Assembly: GCF_014904745.1 (NCBI RefSeq)
Contig: NZ_JACZCS010000048.1
Span: 62,001 to 126,000 of the forward strand
Direction of reading: 5' to 3'
DNA from: Oricola nitratireducens
GTDB lineage: Bacteria > Pseudomonadota > Alphaproteobacteria > Rhizobiales > Rhizobiaceae
Length of the DNA: 64,000 nt
The position numbers were made by a program, and so were the translations under genes. Shown one piece after another: positions 8,755-18,285 of this stretch. The notes below the pieces were generated by a model. That model did not search any database. It was not told where the DNA came from and saw only the letters and a program-made list of their open reading frames with translations. The stretch's first letter is position 1. Each line of letters opens with the position of its first letter.

Positions 8755-9099
8755 TCAGCCGGCGCGACGGAACGCGTCCAGCGTGTGTTCGAGACCGACA
8801 TCCACCAGGATCTCCTCCAGATCGTGCAGCGTCGACGGAGAGCTTTCGCCGAACGCGTTCTGCATGATCTTGGTGACTTCCATCAGCCGCTGCCGACAGA
8901 AGTCGATCTTCTGGATCGCGACGATCTGCTGCGGCGTGAACTCATCGCTTCCGATCGGAAGATCCTCGATCTCGCCGGCAATCATCGCGAGTTCCTGCAC
9001 GAGCAGGCCGACGAGTTCCGTCTGGTGGATCTCCGCCTCGGTCCTCTGCTCCGCCTTCTGCATCTCCTCTTGCGAGAAATCCTCAAAAGAAATCGACAT
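8755..9099 (-). CDS. cheT: Chemotaxis protein CheT (CheZ-like phosphatase candidate)
   Basis: The protein has 114 residues, mostly helical and acidic, and is the last gene of the che operon, the position of cheT in S. meliloti. The motif DFCRQ at residues 66-70 fits the DxxxQ signature of CheZ-type CheY-phosphate phosphatases reported for CheT. The start was placed at 9099 (MSISFEDF), overlapping the cheD stop by 17 bp; an upstream open frame lies inside cheD and is not used. Role: signal termination by dephosphorylating CheY-P in the cytoplasm (known for the family). Confidence 0.82.
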   Translation of the reverse strand: MSISFEDFSQEEMQKAEQRTEAEIHQTELVGLLVQELAMIAGEIEDLPIGSDEFTPQQIVAIQKIDFCRQRLMEVTKIMQNAFGESSPSTLHDLEEILVDVGLEHTLDAFRRAG

Positions 9100-9619
9100 C
9101 GCCGACACTCTCCATTTGCGTGGAAATCTTCTTGGGTTCTGGCTCGGGAACCGCCATTCCGATAAATTTCTGCCGTGCCTTGCCGGTACAAGGCTCGAAC
9201 TCGATGCGGCGGCCCTGAAAACCGCCGAGGCTGGTCGACACCAGCGTAAGCCCTTCATTGGTGACGAAATTGGTTGCAAATTCCGAGTTCTTCGCGCCGG
9301 CATCGCTGCGCGCGTCGAGGACGCGCGCGCCGCCGAACAGTTTGACCTGAAGCCTGCCGCGGGCCGCGCCCTTGGCAAACAATGCGTTCAGCAACTTCTC
9401 CATCAGGTAGACGCCGTAACGCCGCGACTGATCGGAACCGTCACGATCCGGATTGCCGGGCAACAGGAAGTGGTTCATCCCGCCGACCTTTGCGACCGGA
9501 TCGTAAATGCACGCCGACACGCACGACCCGAGCACCGTGGAGATCACCGTTCCCTCGACGTCAGAAACGGCGTAATCGCCCTGGACGATGGGAATTCTCT
9601 GAGCCGTTGCCACGTTCAA
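9083..9619 (-). CDS. cheD: Chemoreceptor glutamine deamidase CheD
   Basis: The protein has 178 residues. The catalytic Cys and His are visible in STVLGSCVSACIYDP (Cys33) and GGMNHFLLPG (His50), the CheD active-site pattern. CheD deamidates receptor glutamines and tunes adaptation. The stop overlaps cheT and the start overlaps cheY2 by 4 bp, so translation is coupled. Confidence 0.95.
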   Translation of the reverse strand: MNVATAQRIPIVQGDYAVSDVEGTVISTVLGSCVSACIYDPVAKVGGMNHFLLPGNPDRDGSDQSRRYGVYLMEKLLNALFAKGAARGRLQVKLFGGARVLDARSDAGAKNSEFATNFVTNEGLTLVSTSLGGFQGRRIEFEPCTGKARQKFIGMAVPEPEPKKISTQMESVGDVDFF

Positions 9620-10005
9620 TTGAGCCGTCCCACCACCGATTCGATCGACTTTTTCAGCACATCGGGCGTGAACGGCTTCGCGATCACGTTGTTAACGCCA
9701 AGCTTGACGGCGTTCTGGACAACATTGCTGTCCTTTCGTCCCGTCAGGATGATGAATCCGGTCTTGGCGAGCTTCGGGTGCGCCCGAATGGCGCGCAGCA
9801 GCTGGAAACCATCGATATCCGGCATGTAGAGATCGGAAATCGCCAGATGCACCGGCTCAGCCGTCAGCTTCTGGAAGGCCTCGCGGCCGTCCTTGGCGAC
9901 GCTGATATGCTTGATACCCATAGCCTGCAGCGCTTCAACAGTGACCATGCGGCTGGAAATATGGTCGTCGACGACCATGATCCTCAATACGTCAAGCACA
10001 GACAT
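9616..10005 (-). CDS. cheY2: Chemotaxis response regulator CheY2
   Basis: This is a single receiver domain of 129 residues with the acidic pair Asp13/Asp14, phospho-acceptor Asp58 (AISDLYMPDIDGF), a threonine in ILTG and the lysine in VIAKPF. It is the second CheY of the operon, between cheB and cheD as in S. meliloti, where CheY2-P is the main output that slows the motor while CheY1 acts as phosphate sink. It overlaps cheB by 14 bp. Confidence 0.94.
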   Translation of the reverse strand: MSVLDVLRIMVVDDHISSRMVTVEALQAMGIKHISVAKDGREAFQKLTAEPVHLAISDLYMPDIDGFQLLRAIRAHPKLAKTGFIILTGRKDSNVVQNAVKLGVNNVIAKPFTPDVLKKSIESVVGRLN

Positions 10006-11047
10006 TTTGTGTCACCTCCGTTCGACCGCCGAACAGTGCGGTCGTTATTTCTCTTAGTGGCAAAACGAGGTTTGCAGCGCCGAGCCGTGCGGCTGCGGCA
10101 GGCATTCCGTAAACAAGACTGGTTGCGCGATCCTGTGCGACTGTGTGCGCGCCGGCCTGTCTGAGAGCGAGCAGGCCTTCGGCTCCGTCGCTTCCCATTC
10201 CGGTCAGGAGCGCCGCAGCGCACTTGCCGCCATAGACCTTGGCGACGGATTCGAACATCACGTCGACGGACGGCATATGGCCGGACCGGAGTTCCCCGGG
10301 CGTGACGCGACAGACACGTTCGGTGCGCCCGGAAACGGTAAGATGACCGACACCGCCCGGCGCAATGTAGACATGACCGTCCCTGACGGGGATCCCGTCG
10401 CGGGCCTCCACAACGGCTGGACCACAGAGACGGTCCAGGCGTTCGGCAAAACTCTTGGTAAAATGTTCCGGCATGTGCTGCGTGACGAATGTCGGCGGAC
10501 AGTCTGCGGGAAAGCCTGTCAGCACCTCCGTCAACGCCTCGACGCCGCCGGTCGACGCGCCGATGGCGATCGCGTCGAGACCGTGCACTTTCCTGCCGGT
10601 TCCGGTCCGCGACGGCTGTGCATGTTCGGCGGCGGGATTGTGGCGCCCCTTGATCGCGGTCTTGGCGGCTGCGGCGGCCTTGACGTTCTCGCACATGTCC
10701 TTCAGCGCGGCCTCATCATCCATGCGCGGTTTGGGCAGGCAGGAGAAAGCGCCGATCTCGAGCGCGGCAATGGTGGCGTCGGCACCCTTTCGTGTCCAGC
10801 TCGAGATCATCACGACCGGCATCGGCCTCAGCCGCATCAGCCGTTCCAGGAAATCGAGGCCGTTCATCCCCGGCATCTCGATGTCGAGGGTGATGACATC
10901 GGGATTGAGCGCCTTGATCATCTGTCGCGCCTCGTCGGGGTTCGCCGCGGTGCCGACGACCTTGATCTCCGGATCCGTCTCCAAAACGGCGGAAATCAGC
11001 TTCTGCATCGACGGCGAGTCATCGACGACAATAGTGCGCGCGATCAT
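9992..11047 (-). CDS. cheB: Chemotaxis response regulator methylesterase CheB
   Basis: The protein has 351 residues. The N-terminal receiver has Asp55 (ITLDIEMPGMNGL). The C-terminal methylesterase domain shows the catalytic triad Ser165 (GASTGG), His191 (THMPEHF region) and Asp287 (GMGSDG). It removes methyl groups from receptors when phosphorylated by CheA. It overlaps cheR by 4 bp (ATGA) and cheY2 by 14 bp. Confidence 0.96.
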   Translation of the reverse strand: MIARTIVVDDSPSMQKLISAVLETDPEIKVVGTAANPDEARQMIKALNPDVITLDIEMPGMNGLDFLERLMRLRPMPVVMISSWTRKGADATIAALEIGAFSCLPKPRMDDEAALKDMCENVKAAAAAKTAIKGRHNPAAEHAQPSRTGTGRKVHGLDAIAIGASTGGVEALTEVLTGFPADCPPTFVTQHMPEHFTKSFAERLDRLCGPAVVEARDGIPVRDGHVYIAPGGVGHLTVSGRTERVCRVTPGELRSGHMPSVDVMFESVAKVYGGKCAAALLTGMGSDGAEGLLALRQAGAHTVAQDRATSLVYGMPAAAARLGAANLVLPLREITTALFGGRTEVTQNVCA

Positions 11048-11922
11048 CGAATTCCCCCGGATGGCACGTGTTTGTAGGTTGTGATCCCGATCTGTTTCAG
11101 GCTCGCCGAGGCGGGACCGCTGACCCGTTCAGAATGGCCGATATAGAGATGGCCGTCGGGTTTCAGCACCGAGCAAAAGCGGGAGAAAATTTGCGCCTGC
11201 AGGTCCTGCTCGAAATAGATCAGCACGTTGCGGCAGAAGATAACGTCGAATTTCTGCTTGAACGGCCAGTCGTTGAGCAGGTTCAGAAAGCGGAAGGCGA
11301 TGAGTTCGCGCACTTGCGGGCCGGCTTCGGCCATGTCGCCCGAACGCTTGAAGAAGCGGTCACGAATGCCCGCCGGCATCTTGGCGACCATCTCGGCGTT
11401 GTAACGGCCTTCCTTGGCCTTAGCGAGCGAGTTGTGATCGATATCGCTGGCGAGGATCCGGAAGTTGAAGCGGGCGGCCTCCGGGCAGGACTGCAACACG
11501 GTGCAGGCGATCGTGTAGGGCTCGCGCCCGTCCGAGCAGCCGGCCGACCACATCCTGACGGATTCGCCGCGCGACATGCGCTCGGCGAGACCGGGCATGA
11601 CCGCCGTCGCCAGATGCTCGAAGTGATGCGGTTCGCGATAGAAGTTCGTGACATTGGTCGTGATCGCCGAGATGAGCTCGCGGCGTTCTTCAGCGCCGGA
11701 GGACGAACCAACCAGATCGATATAAGCGCCGAAATCGGGCATGTGGAGACGCCGCAGCCGCTTGACGAGCCGCGAATAGACGAGGTCGCGCTTGGCTTCC
11801 GGCAGGTTTATTCCGGCTTCACCGCGCACCAGCGCCGCGATTGTCGCAAACTGCTTGTCGGTCAGGAGATATTCGCGACCCGCCTCGGGCTTTTGGACCG
11901 CTTCTTGAACAGCAGGGATCAT
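11044..11922 (-). CDS. cheR: Chemotaxis protein methyltransferase CheR
   Basis: The protein has 292 residues. An N-terminal helical domain is followed by an SAM-binding fold with SAGCSDGREPYTIA (motif I), ASDIDHNSLAKA and FDVIFCRNVLIYF. It methylates receptor glutamates. The che-adjacent receptor ends in EWEEF, which fits the xWxxF tether recognised by CheR. Four-base overlaps with cheW and cheB. Confidence 0.96.
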   Translation of the reverse strand: MIPAVQEAVQKPEAGREYLLTDKQFATIAALVRGEAGINLPEAKRDLVYSRLVKRLRRLHMPDFGAYIDLVGSSSGAEERRELISAITTNVTNFYREPHHFEHLATAVMPGLAERMSRGESVRMWSAGCSDGREPYTIACTVLQSCPEAARFNFRILASDIDHNSLAKAKEGRYNAEMVAKMPAGIRDRFFKRSGDMAEAGPQVRELIAFRFLNLLNDWPFKQKFDVIFCRNVLIYFEQDLQAQIFSRFCSVLKPDGHLYIGHSERVSGPASASLKQIGITTYKHVPSGGIR

Positions 11923-12386
11923 GCAGCTTGCATCTCCAGTTCGGGCATTATCGCCTCAAGGCAGATTTCGCAGATGATCCGCTTGTCGATGACAATCACA
12001 CGGCGGAACATTTCGCTGGACATCGAGGGATTGACCTCGGGCACCGGACGCAGGTGATCCGGGCCGACATCGAGGATGTCGGAGACAGAATCGACCAGAA
12101 GCCCGATGGTCTTGTCGTGCACCTGCACGACGATGATGACATGGCGTTCGCTCGGCGTGCTGGATCCCATGCCGAGACGGGCCGAGAGATCCATGATCGG
12201 CAGGATGGTGCCGCGAAGATTGATGACACCGACGATATATTCCGGCGAGTGCGGCAGGCGCGTCGCCTGGCTCCAGCCGCGGATTTCGCGCGTCGAGGTG
12301 ATTTCGACGCAGAATTCCTGCTCGCCGACGCGGAACGCGATGAATTCCTCGCCGCCAATCGTCGTTTGTTCGTTCTCGTCATGCAT
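11919..12386 (-). CDS. cheW: Chemotaxis coupling protein CheW
   Basis: This is a CheW domain of 155 residues (EEFIAFRVGEQEFCVEITST, VINLRGTILPIMDLSARLGM, LVDSVSDIL). It links receptors to CheA. The start at 12386 (MHDENEQ) has GGGGTG upstream; an extra 25 open codons further upstream overlap the end of cheA and are rejected. Five bases separate it from the cheA stop. Confidence 0.95.
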   Translation of the reverse strand: MHDENEQTTIGGEEFIAFRVGEQEFCVEITSTREIRGWSQATRLPHSPEYIVGVINLRGTILPIMDLSARLGMGSSTPSERHVIIVVQVHDKTIGLLVDSVSDILDVGPDHLRPVPEVNPSMSSEMFRRVIVIDKRIICEICLEAIMPELEMQAA

Positions 12387-12391
12387 GGTCT

Positions 12392-14623
12392 TCACCCCGC
12401 CATGGATTGAATGATTTCGGGCCCGGGTTCGCCGGACTGGTGCGACACGATGTGATCGCAATCGAGGATGAGAGCGATCTGACCGTTACCGAGAATGGTC
12501 GCCGCGGCGATGCTCGGCACGCGCTGGTAGTTGCTTTCGAGACTCTTGATGACGACCTGCTGCTGCCCCTCGATCGAGTCGACGAGAAAGGCGCCCAAGC
12601 CGTTCTTGCCGCCTTCGACGACCAGGATGGTGCCCCTCGTGTAATCGTCACGCCGCTCGGAGAAGCCCAATTGGCGGCCGACATCGATGATCGGGATCAG
12701 GCTGTTGCGCATCTTCACGACACGGTTGTTCTTGCCGATCGTGTAGACGTCGCCGGGCTTGAGCGTCGCGGTTTCGAGAACCGCGGAGACCGGCAGCACG
12801 AGCGTCTGACCGGCTTCCTTGACGATCATGCCGTCGAGAACCGCAAGCGTCAGCGGCAAGGTCATCGAGAATAGCGAGCCTTCGCCCGGGCGCGACGCGA
12901 TGTGCACCCGTCCGCCGAGCGCCTGGATCGACTGGCGCACGACATCCATGCCGACGCCGCGTCCGGAGACGTCGGTGATGGTTTCCGCGGTCGAGAAACC
13001 GGGCGCGAAGATGAGATTGTCGATGTCGTCGTCGGAGAGCTTGGCGTCGCGCGCCACGATCCCCTTCTCGATCGCCTTGCTGAGCACGCGTTCGCGGTTG
13101 ATGCCGGCGCCGTCGTCGTTGATCTCGATCACGATGCGGCCGGACGAGTGGTAGGCGGACAGCTTGACCGTGCCCTGGGCGGGCTTGCCCCTGGCCTGCC
13201 GTGTCTCCGGATCCTCGATGCCGTGGTCGACGGCGTTGCGGATCATGTGGGTCAGCGGGTCGATCAGGCCCTCGATAACGGTCGTGTCGACTTCGGTGTG
13301 CTCGCCTTCGAGCTCCAGCAGCGCCCTCTTGCCGGTGGCGGAGCAAACTTCGCGAATCACGCGCGACATGCGCATAAAGACCGGCTTCACGGGTTGCGCG
13401 CGGATCGCCATCACGCCGCTCTGGATTTCGCGGGTGAGGTTCTGAAGTTCGACAAGCGCGAGGCCTGTCGGCGAAGCGGATCCGAAACCGGCCTGGCCGA
13501 TGCGTTCGGCCAGCATCGCCTGGTTGATCACCAGTTCGCCCATCAGGTTGATCAGCCGGTCCACCTTCTCGGATTCGACGCGGATCGTCTGACTGGCCTT
13601 CTTGACCTCTTTCTTTTCGGCTTTGGAACCGGCCCCGGCATTGTCGTTGCCATCGTCGCCCTGGTCGCCATTGCCGGACGCGTTGGCGCCGACAGCGGTC
13701 TCGATCGTGTCGACCAATTCGGCTACCGGATTTGCAGGCGCCGGCGCGTCGGCGCTGGCGGTCTCCGGGTCCTGACCGAAATCGTCGATGTCGACCAGAT
13801 CGGCTGGCGCCGCGTCATCGCCGCTTTCTTCCAGCGCTTGCAGGAACGCGTCGAGGTTTTCGCCGTCGCCGTCGGGCGGCGATCCGCCGATCTCCTCGAT
13901 CGACAGGACGCATTCGCCGTCGACCCAGTCGAACACGGCCTCGATGTCATCGCGATCGCGCTCGGTTTCGAAATCGATCTGCCATTTGAGATAGCTCTCG
14001 TCCGGCGTCAGGTCGTTCAACTTGGGCAATGCTTCCAGATCGCATGTGACGCTGAGCGTGCCCATGTCGCCGAGTTCGCGGAAGAAGCGCAGCGGATCAT
14101 GGCCCTTGAGATAGAGGCTGGCATGCGGCGCAAAGGAAATCCGGAATGTGCGGCCCGACGGCGCCTCGACTGCGTCAAAAGCCTCGAGGTCGATCATCAC
14201 CGGCGCGAAATTGATCTCTTCCTCGTCCTCCTCCTCGTGCGCGCCGCCGAGGCCGAAAGCGGTCTCCAGCTCGCCGGCGAGGCCCGAGGAATCCTCTGGT
14301 TCGCTACCGGTGCGTTCCGCCTCGATGACGTCCGACAACACGTCGACGGAACGCAGCAGCAGATCCATGCGCGCTTCGTTAACCTGGCTCAGGTCGTTGC
14401 GAATCACATCGAGCGCGTTCTCGAAAACGTGTGCGAAAGAGACGAGCGCGTTGTAACCGAACGCGCCGGCACCCCCCTTGATGGAATGCACTGCGCGAAA
14501 CACGGCATTGACCGTGTCCATGTCCGGGCCATCCGACTGGATTTCATGCAATCCGGTCTCCAGCTCCGACATCTGGTCAGCGCATTCGGCGAAAAATGTT
14601 TCTTTGATATCGTCGAGACTCAT
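12392..14623 (-). CDS. cheA: Chemotaxis histidine kinase CheA
   Basis: The protein has 743 residues with the full CheA domain order. P1 is residues 1-105 with phospho-accepting His46 in AVHSIKGGAG. A P2-like response-regulator docking region spans about 150-250, followed by an acidic Asp/Asn/Gly-rich linker. P3 dimerisation starts near VDRLINLMGELVINQAML. The P4 kinase domain has HMIRNAVDHGIEDP as N box and SGRGVGMDVV. The C-terminal P5 CheW-like domain follows. It phosphorylates CheY1, CheY2 and CheB. CheS binding to CheA is known in S. meliloti. Confidence 0.97.
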   Translation of the reverse strand: MSLDDIKETFFAECADQMSELETGLHEIQSDGPDMDTVNAVFRAVHSIKGGAGAFGYNALVSFAHVFENALDVIRNDLSQVNEARMDLLLRSVDVLSDVIEAERTGSEPEDSSGLAGELETAFGLGGAHEEEDEEEINFAPVMIDLEAFDAVEAPSGRTFRISFAPHASLYLKGHDPLRFFRELGDMGTLSVTCDLEALPKLNDLTPDESYLKWQIDFETERDRDDIEAVFDWVDGECVLSIEEIGGSPPDGDGENLDAFLQALEESGDDAAPADLVDIDDFGQDPETASADAPAPANPVAELVDTIETAVGANASGNGDQGDDGNDNAGAGSKAEKKEVKKASQTIRVESEKVDRLINLMGELVINQAMLAERIGQAGFGSASPTGLALVELQNLTREIQSGVMAIRAQPVKPVFMRMSRVIREVCSATGKRALLELEGEHTEVDTTVIEGLIDPLTHMIRNAVDHGIEDPETRQARGKPAQGTVKLSAYHSSGRIVIEINDDGAGINRERVLSKAIEKGIVARDAKLSDDDIDNLIFAPGFSTAETITDVSGRGVGMDVVRQSIQALGGRVHIASRPGEGSLFSMTLPLTLAVLDGMIVKEAGQTLVLPVSAVLETATLKPGDVYTIGKNNRVVKMRNSLIPIIDVGRQLGFSERRDDYTRGTILVVEGGKNGLGAFLVDSIEGQQQVVIKSLESNYQRVPSIAAATILGNGQIALILDCDHIVSHQSGEPGPEIIQSMAG

Positions 14624-14637
14624 ATGTCCAATCCGGC

Positions 14638-15003
14638 CTATGGCATGACGCGGTTAACGGCCCTGGTCAGCTTCTCAGGGTCGAAGGGTTTCACGATCCA
14701 TCCGGTCGCGCCGGCGCTCTGGGCCCGCTGCTTCTTTTCCGGCGCGCTTTCCGTCGTCAGTACGAGGATCGGGACGCGGTTGTATTCCTCGAACTTGCGC
14801 ACGTTCTCGATGAACTCGAAGCCGTCCATGACCGGCATGTTGATGTCGGTGATGACAACGTCCGGCTGGGATTCACGAAGTTTCTGGATGCCGTCGGCGC
14901 CATCCTCGGCCGTTACGACCTCAAATCCCGCGTTCGCCAGGGTGTGGCGGAGCATTTCACGCATGGTTCGCGAGTCGTCTACGGTCAGTATCTTTTTAAG
15001 CAT
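14638..15003 (-). CDS. cheY1: Chemotaxis response regulator CheY1
   Basis: This is a receiver domain of 121 residues with Asp9/Asp10, phospho-acceptor Asp53 (VITDINMPVMDGF), Thr83/84 and Lys105 (IVKPFD). Located between cheS and cheA as in S. meliloti, where CheY1 drains phosphate from CheA. It overlaps cheS by 8 bp. Confidence 0.94.
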   Translation of the reverse strand: MLKKILTVDDSRTMREMLRHTLANAGFEVVTAEDGADGIQKLRESQPDVVITDINMPVMDGFEFIENVRKFEEYNRVPILVLTTESAPEKKQRAQSAGATGWIVKPFDPEKLTRAVNRVMP

Positions 15004-15334
15004 GGTTGGCGTCCCCTACTTCCAATTCAGCTGTTGTCAGGCCAAGGGTGGTCAAATTGTCGGCAAAGACCCCGGACTGGCCGGAGAGCTTCATGGCAAT
15101 ACCGTCCTCGCGCCACATGTGGGCGGCGGACAGCAGAACCTGAATGCATGGCGTATCGATCCGCTCCACGGCGCTCGCATCGAGGTCGATCGGATGGGTG
15201 CGGGCGGATAAAAGCAGATCCGCGACATGGGTCGCCGTTTCGCCGGGCAGGCTCGCCGGAAGCGTCAGCACACGGCTCTCACCGGTCTCGGTCAGGCATT
15301 TCGCCAGCGGATTGGCGGCAACTTTCTTGATCAT
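14996..15334 (-). CDS. cheS: STAS-domain chemotaxis protein CheS
   Basis: The protein has 112 residues and a single STAS fold (VLTLPASLPGE, then DLDASAVERIDTPCIQVLLS). The S. meliloti protein at the same place, CheS, binds CheA and speeds loss of CheY1-P. Here it lies 3 bp after the receptor gene icpA and overlaps cheY1. Older annotations call it cheX-like, but the CheX phosphatase motif is absent. Confidence 0.85.
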   Translation of the reverse strand: MIKKVAANPLAKCLTETGESRVLTLPASLPGETATHVADLLLSARTHPIDLDASAVERIDTPCIQVLLSAAHMWREDGIAMKLSGQSGVFADNLTTLGLTTAELEVGDANHA

Positions 15335-15337
15335 GGA

Positions 15338-17341
15338 TCAGAACTCCTCCCATTCGTCTTTGATGGCCGCATTGCCCACGCTTCGCCCACGGAATGCGCC
15401 CTGCGCGCGCCGGACGATTTCTTTCCTGGGACGGGCTGCGGGACGTGCGGCCTGGGGTGTTGGATTTGGCTGGCGCGAACGGGCTTCGAACTGCCGGTCA
15501 GCAACCCTGAATCGTGCGATGAGCGCGGCGAGGTTTTCGGCCTCCTGCGACAGCGAATGGCTGGCGGCGGTCGCCTGTTCGGCCATTGCCGCATTCTGCT
15601 GCGTCGCGCTGTCCATGTCGCCGACGGCGGTGTTGAGCTGCTTCAACGCGATGAACTGTTCGTTCGCACCTGACGCGATCTGGTCGACGACGACTGAAAT
15701 CTCTACGACCTGGCCGGCAATGCGGTGCAATGTCTCGCCGGTCGCGTTGACGAGTTGCGACCCGGAAGAGACCTGGCTCGAGGATTTCGAAATCAGCGTC
15801 TTGATTTCCTTGGCGGCGCCGGCGGAACGCTGCGCCAGCTCGCGCACCTCCTGGGCGACGACGGCAAAGCCCTTGCCCGCATCGCCGGCACGTGCCGCTT
15901 CGACGCCGGCATTGAGCGCCAGGAGATTGGTCTGGAAGGCGATCTCGTCGATGACCGAGATGATCTCGTTGATTTCGGCTGCGGACTTTTCGATGTCGGA
16001 CATCGCCGCAAGCGCACGATTGACGACATCGCCGCTGGATTCGGCGTCTCCGCGGGCAGCGTTCACGATCTTGCGGGTGTTTTCCGCGCCCTCGGCGGAT
16101 TTTTGCACGGTCGCCGTGATCTGATCCAGCGTCGCCGAGGTCTGCTCCAGGGAGGCCGCCTGCTGCTCGGTGCGGCGCGACAGGTCGTCGGATGCGGTGA
16201 AAATTTCCTGTGTGCCGGATTCGATGCTCGTCGCGGTGACCGCGATCTGGGTGAAAACGTCGGCTATTCCGCCGAGCGCCATATTGAAGTCGTGGCGCAG
16301 ACTTTCGAGTTCACCCTGGAAATGCTCGTCGATCTCGCAATCGAGCTCACCGTCGGCGAGACGGTTGAGCGCGTCGCCAAGAATAGCGACGGCGCGGCGG
16401 GTCGCCTCGGCCTTTTCGGCAAGGTCGGCGTCGGCCTGAGCCTTGATGTCGGCCATGCGCTGGCGCTCGGTGGCGGCATGGCGCTCGGATTCCAGCTTTT
16501 CGGCCGCGACCTCCTTGAAGACCGTCAGCGCCTTGGCGATGCTGCCGACTTCGTCGCCGCGGTGTACATAGGGGACGTCCGCGTCGGTGTGGCCGCGGGC
16601 GAGATCGGTCGTGTAACCGGCAATGTTGACGAGCGGGCGGACGACGGCGCGGTTCAGCGCGACGAGGAAGCCTGCGATCAGCAGAAGCGAAATGCCGGCC
16701 GCGGCGTAGTAGATCCAGCCGAGCTCGCGCATGTGGGCGTTGCTGTCGGCCTCGACCGATTTGAGGTAGGCTTCGGCCTCCTGCGATGCACGCAAGACGA
16801 TCGCCTTGTGCTCCTTGAAGCGCTCCTTGAGAACGCCCAGAGACTGGTTGATCTCGGCAGCGCCGAGACCGATGCCGCCGGAATTTTCAAGCTTGGGGAA
16901 GAAATTGTTTTCGGCCTCGATCCAGAAGCGATCGAGGACGGTCGGAGAATCGACCGTAATCAGCTTGCGGATATCGTCCGGAATGTCGGCTTTTTCCCAG
17001 CGTTTGAGTTGCTCGAAATATGCGTCCTTCTCGGCCCGGTACTCCTGGAAATAGGCATCCCGGTTCCACGGCTCTTGCGAGGCCTGAACGATGGTCAGAT
17101 AGGCGTCGACGATGAAAGAGCGTGGCGGATTGATGTCGGCGATCAGGTCCTTGCCGGTGACGACGCGATGGTAATCCTCGCTGCCGATCCTGGTCAGTGA
17201 ATTGCGGTAGTCCGATATGGCTGTGAGCAGCAGAAGAACCACGGCAATGCCCACAGCGAAAAGCTTCAATCCGTTGGACAGATTCAAGCGGCTTTTCGCC
17301 GGCCTTTCGGCTCGCATTGACGGATTTTCGGGATAGCCCAT
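15338..17341 (-). CDS. icpA: Methyl-accepting chemotaxis protein, first gene of che operon (IcpA/McpE type)
   Basis: The protein has 667 residues. A first membrane helix lies at about 25-43, a periplasmic helical sensor region extends to about 210, and a second membrane helix ([20 protein letters not shown]) leads to a HAMP domain and an MCP signalling domain whose tip is [20 protein letters not shown]. The C-terminus ends EWEEF, matching the xWxxF pentapeptide that tethers CheR/CheB. A second ATG eight codons downstream is possible. It heads the che operon; upstream lies the bipartite element shared with the flagellin genes. Confidence 0.92.
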   Translation of the reverse strand: MGYPENPSMRAERPAKSRLNLSNGLKLFAVGIAVVLLLLTAISDYRNSLTRIGSEDYHRVVTGKDLIADINPPRSFIVDAYLTIVQASQEPWNRDAYFQEYRAEKDAYFEQLKRWEKADIPDDIRKLITVDSPTVLDRFWIEAENNFFPKLENSGGIGLGAAEINQSLGVLKERFKEHKAIVLRASQEAEAYLKSVEADSNAHMRELGWIYYAAAGISLLLIAGFLVALNRAVVRPLVNIAGYTTDLARGHTDADVPYVHRGDEVGSIAKALTVFKEVAAEKLESERHAATERQRMADIKAQADADLAEKAEATRRAVAILGDALNRLADGELDCEIDEHFQGELESLRHDFNMALGGIADVFTQIAVTATSIESGTQEIFTASDDLSRRTEQQAASLEQTSATLDQITATVQKSAEGAENTRKIVNAARGDAESSGDVVNRALAAMSDIEKSAAEINEIISVIDEIAFQTNLLALNAGVEAARAGDAGKGFAVVAQEVRELAQRSAGAAKEIKTLISKSSSQVSSGSQLVNATGETLHRIAGQVVEISVVVDQIASGANEQFIALKQLNTAVGDMDSATQQNAAMAEQATAASHSLSQEAENLAALIARFRVADRQFEARSRQPNPTPQAARPAARPRKEIVRRAQGAFRGRSVGNAAIKDEWEEF

Positions 17342-17375
17342 GCCGTAACGGCCCCTGGAATGGAGAGGTCTCTAA

Positions 17376-17414
17376 CATTCCGGGAATTCCGGGCCTTGGC
17401 GGGGGCATCATGCC
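17376..17414 (-). promoter_or_regulatory. Bipartite promoter-like element upstream of icpA
   Basis: On the minus strand GGCATGATGCC (17404-17414) is followed after 19 bp by CCCGGAATG (17376-17384), 35 bp before the icpA start. The same two blocks with the same 19 bp spacing occur upstream of both flagellin genes. This may be the promoter and/or regulator site of late flagellar and chemotaxis genes. Confidence 0.55.
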
Positions 17415-17478
17415 GGGCGAAAAAGCCTCCAAGCAGGAACCCACCTAATCCCATTTACCTTAATGAAAATTAAAAATC

Positions 17479-18285
17479 TCAGGGTTCGCCGTTAATATCC
17501 AGAATGCCCTGACGAATGGCGACTATTATGGCGTGGGTACGGTTGACCGCGTTCAGTTTTTTCGTCGCGCTGATGAGGTAATGATTCACCGTATGCGTCG
17601 ACAGCGTAAGGATGATTCCGATCTCCTCGCTCGTCTTGCCCTCGGCACACCATCGCAAACATTCCTTCTCGCGCACGGTTATGCGACTGGCAGCGCCCGC
17701 ATGGCCATCGGGACGCAAGGCGATCTGGTCGAGAATCACCTGTGTCAGACCGTGGCAGAAGAAGAGTTGTTCGGCATTCAGCGGATCCGCACCGGGCATC
17801 GACTGCGTGACGAATAGCAATCTCTCGCTCGCGGATGAGCGCCTGAAAAAGACATGAAACAGCGAGTTCGACATTTCGGCCCAGCTCTCGCCATGCGAAA
17901 GAACGGCGCGTTGCCGAACGACCGGGTCCGCCGAAAAACTCCAGGAAAACGGCGTGGTCACCGATATCGTCTTGCACGTGAAATCCGCCGTCTCGTCGCA
18001 GAGGGTATCCCGAATATATGCGGAGACTTGCGGGTCGAGTGACGACTCGATCGTTTCCACGCGGACCCCGCTATTTGTTAGCAGGCGAAAAATTGCATAT
18101 CGCCGGGACTTGGCTATCGTGCTTATTTCCGCGACGATCGTATCCGGATCGACGTCATTGTCGGCAAGAGTGGCAAGCATGCCTGCCGGAAGGAGTCCAG
18201 GGTGCATATCGGGTAACCCGCGCCTCAGATTCTTGTTATTATTATTGTTCAAGACCTCTCCGGGTCCGCAGGTAACGTCAACCAT
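17479..18285 (-). CDS. LuxR-type transcriptional regulator (VisR-like)
   Basis: The protein has 268 residues from the first ATG. An N-terminal sensor-like domain of about 190 residues is followed by a LuxR helix-turn-helix (ITVREKECLRWCAEGKTSEE, then IGIILTLSTHTVNHYL, KLNAVNRTHAI). The HTH sequence resembles VisR, the rhizobial master regulator of flagellar genes acting with VisN. Only one LuxR gene is present here and no VisN partner is in the window. Start uncertain: ATG at 18285 lacks a good ribosome site; ATG at 18207 (MHPGLLPAG) would remove an Asn5 run made by an AAT-type repeat. It sits upstream of icpA. Confidence 0.75.
   Translation of the reverse strand: MVDVTCGPGEVLNNNNNKNLRRGLPDMHPGLLPAGMLATLADNDVDPDTIVAEISTIAKSRRYAIFRLLTNSGVRVETIESSLDPQVSAYIRDTLCDETADFTCKTISVTTPFSWSFSADPVVRQRAVLSHGESWAEMSNSLFHVFFRRSSASERLLFVTQSMPGADPLNAEQLFFCHGLTQVILDQIALRPDGHAGAASRITVREKECLRWCAEGKTSEEIGIILTLSTHTVNHYLISATKKLNAVNRTHAIIVAIRQGILDINGEP

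Noticed and set aside
12902-15211. 769-codon open frame on the plus strand opposite cheA, cheY1 and cheS
   Set aside because: It mirrors well-supported minus-strand genes; in GC-rich DNA the antisense frame stays open by codon bias. The product has no recognisable domain.
18236-18250. AAT/ATT trinucleotide run in the LuxR gene as a phase-variation switch
   Set aside because: The unit is three bases, so length changes keep the frame; it only makes a run of asparagines.
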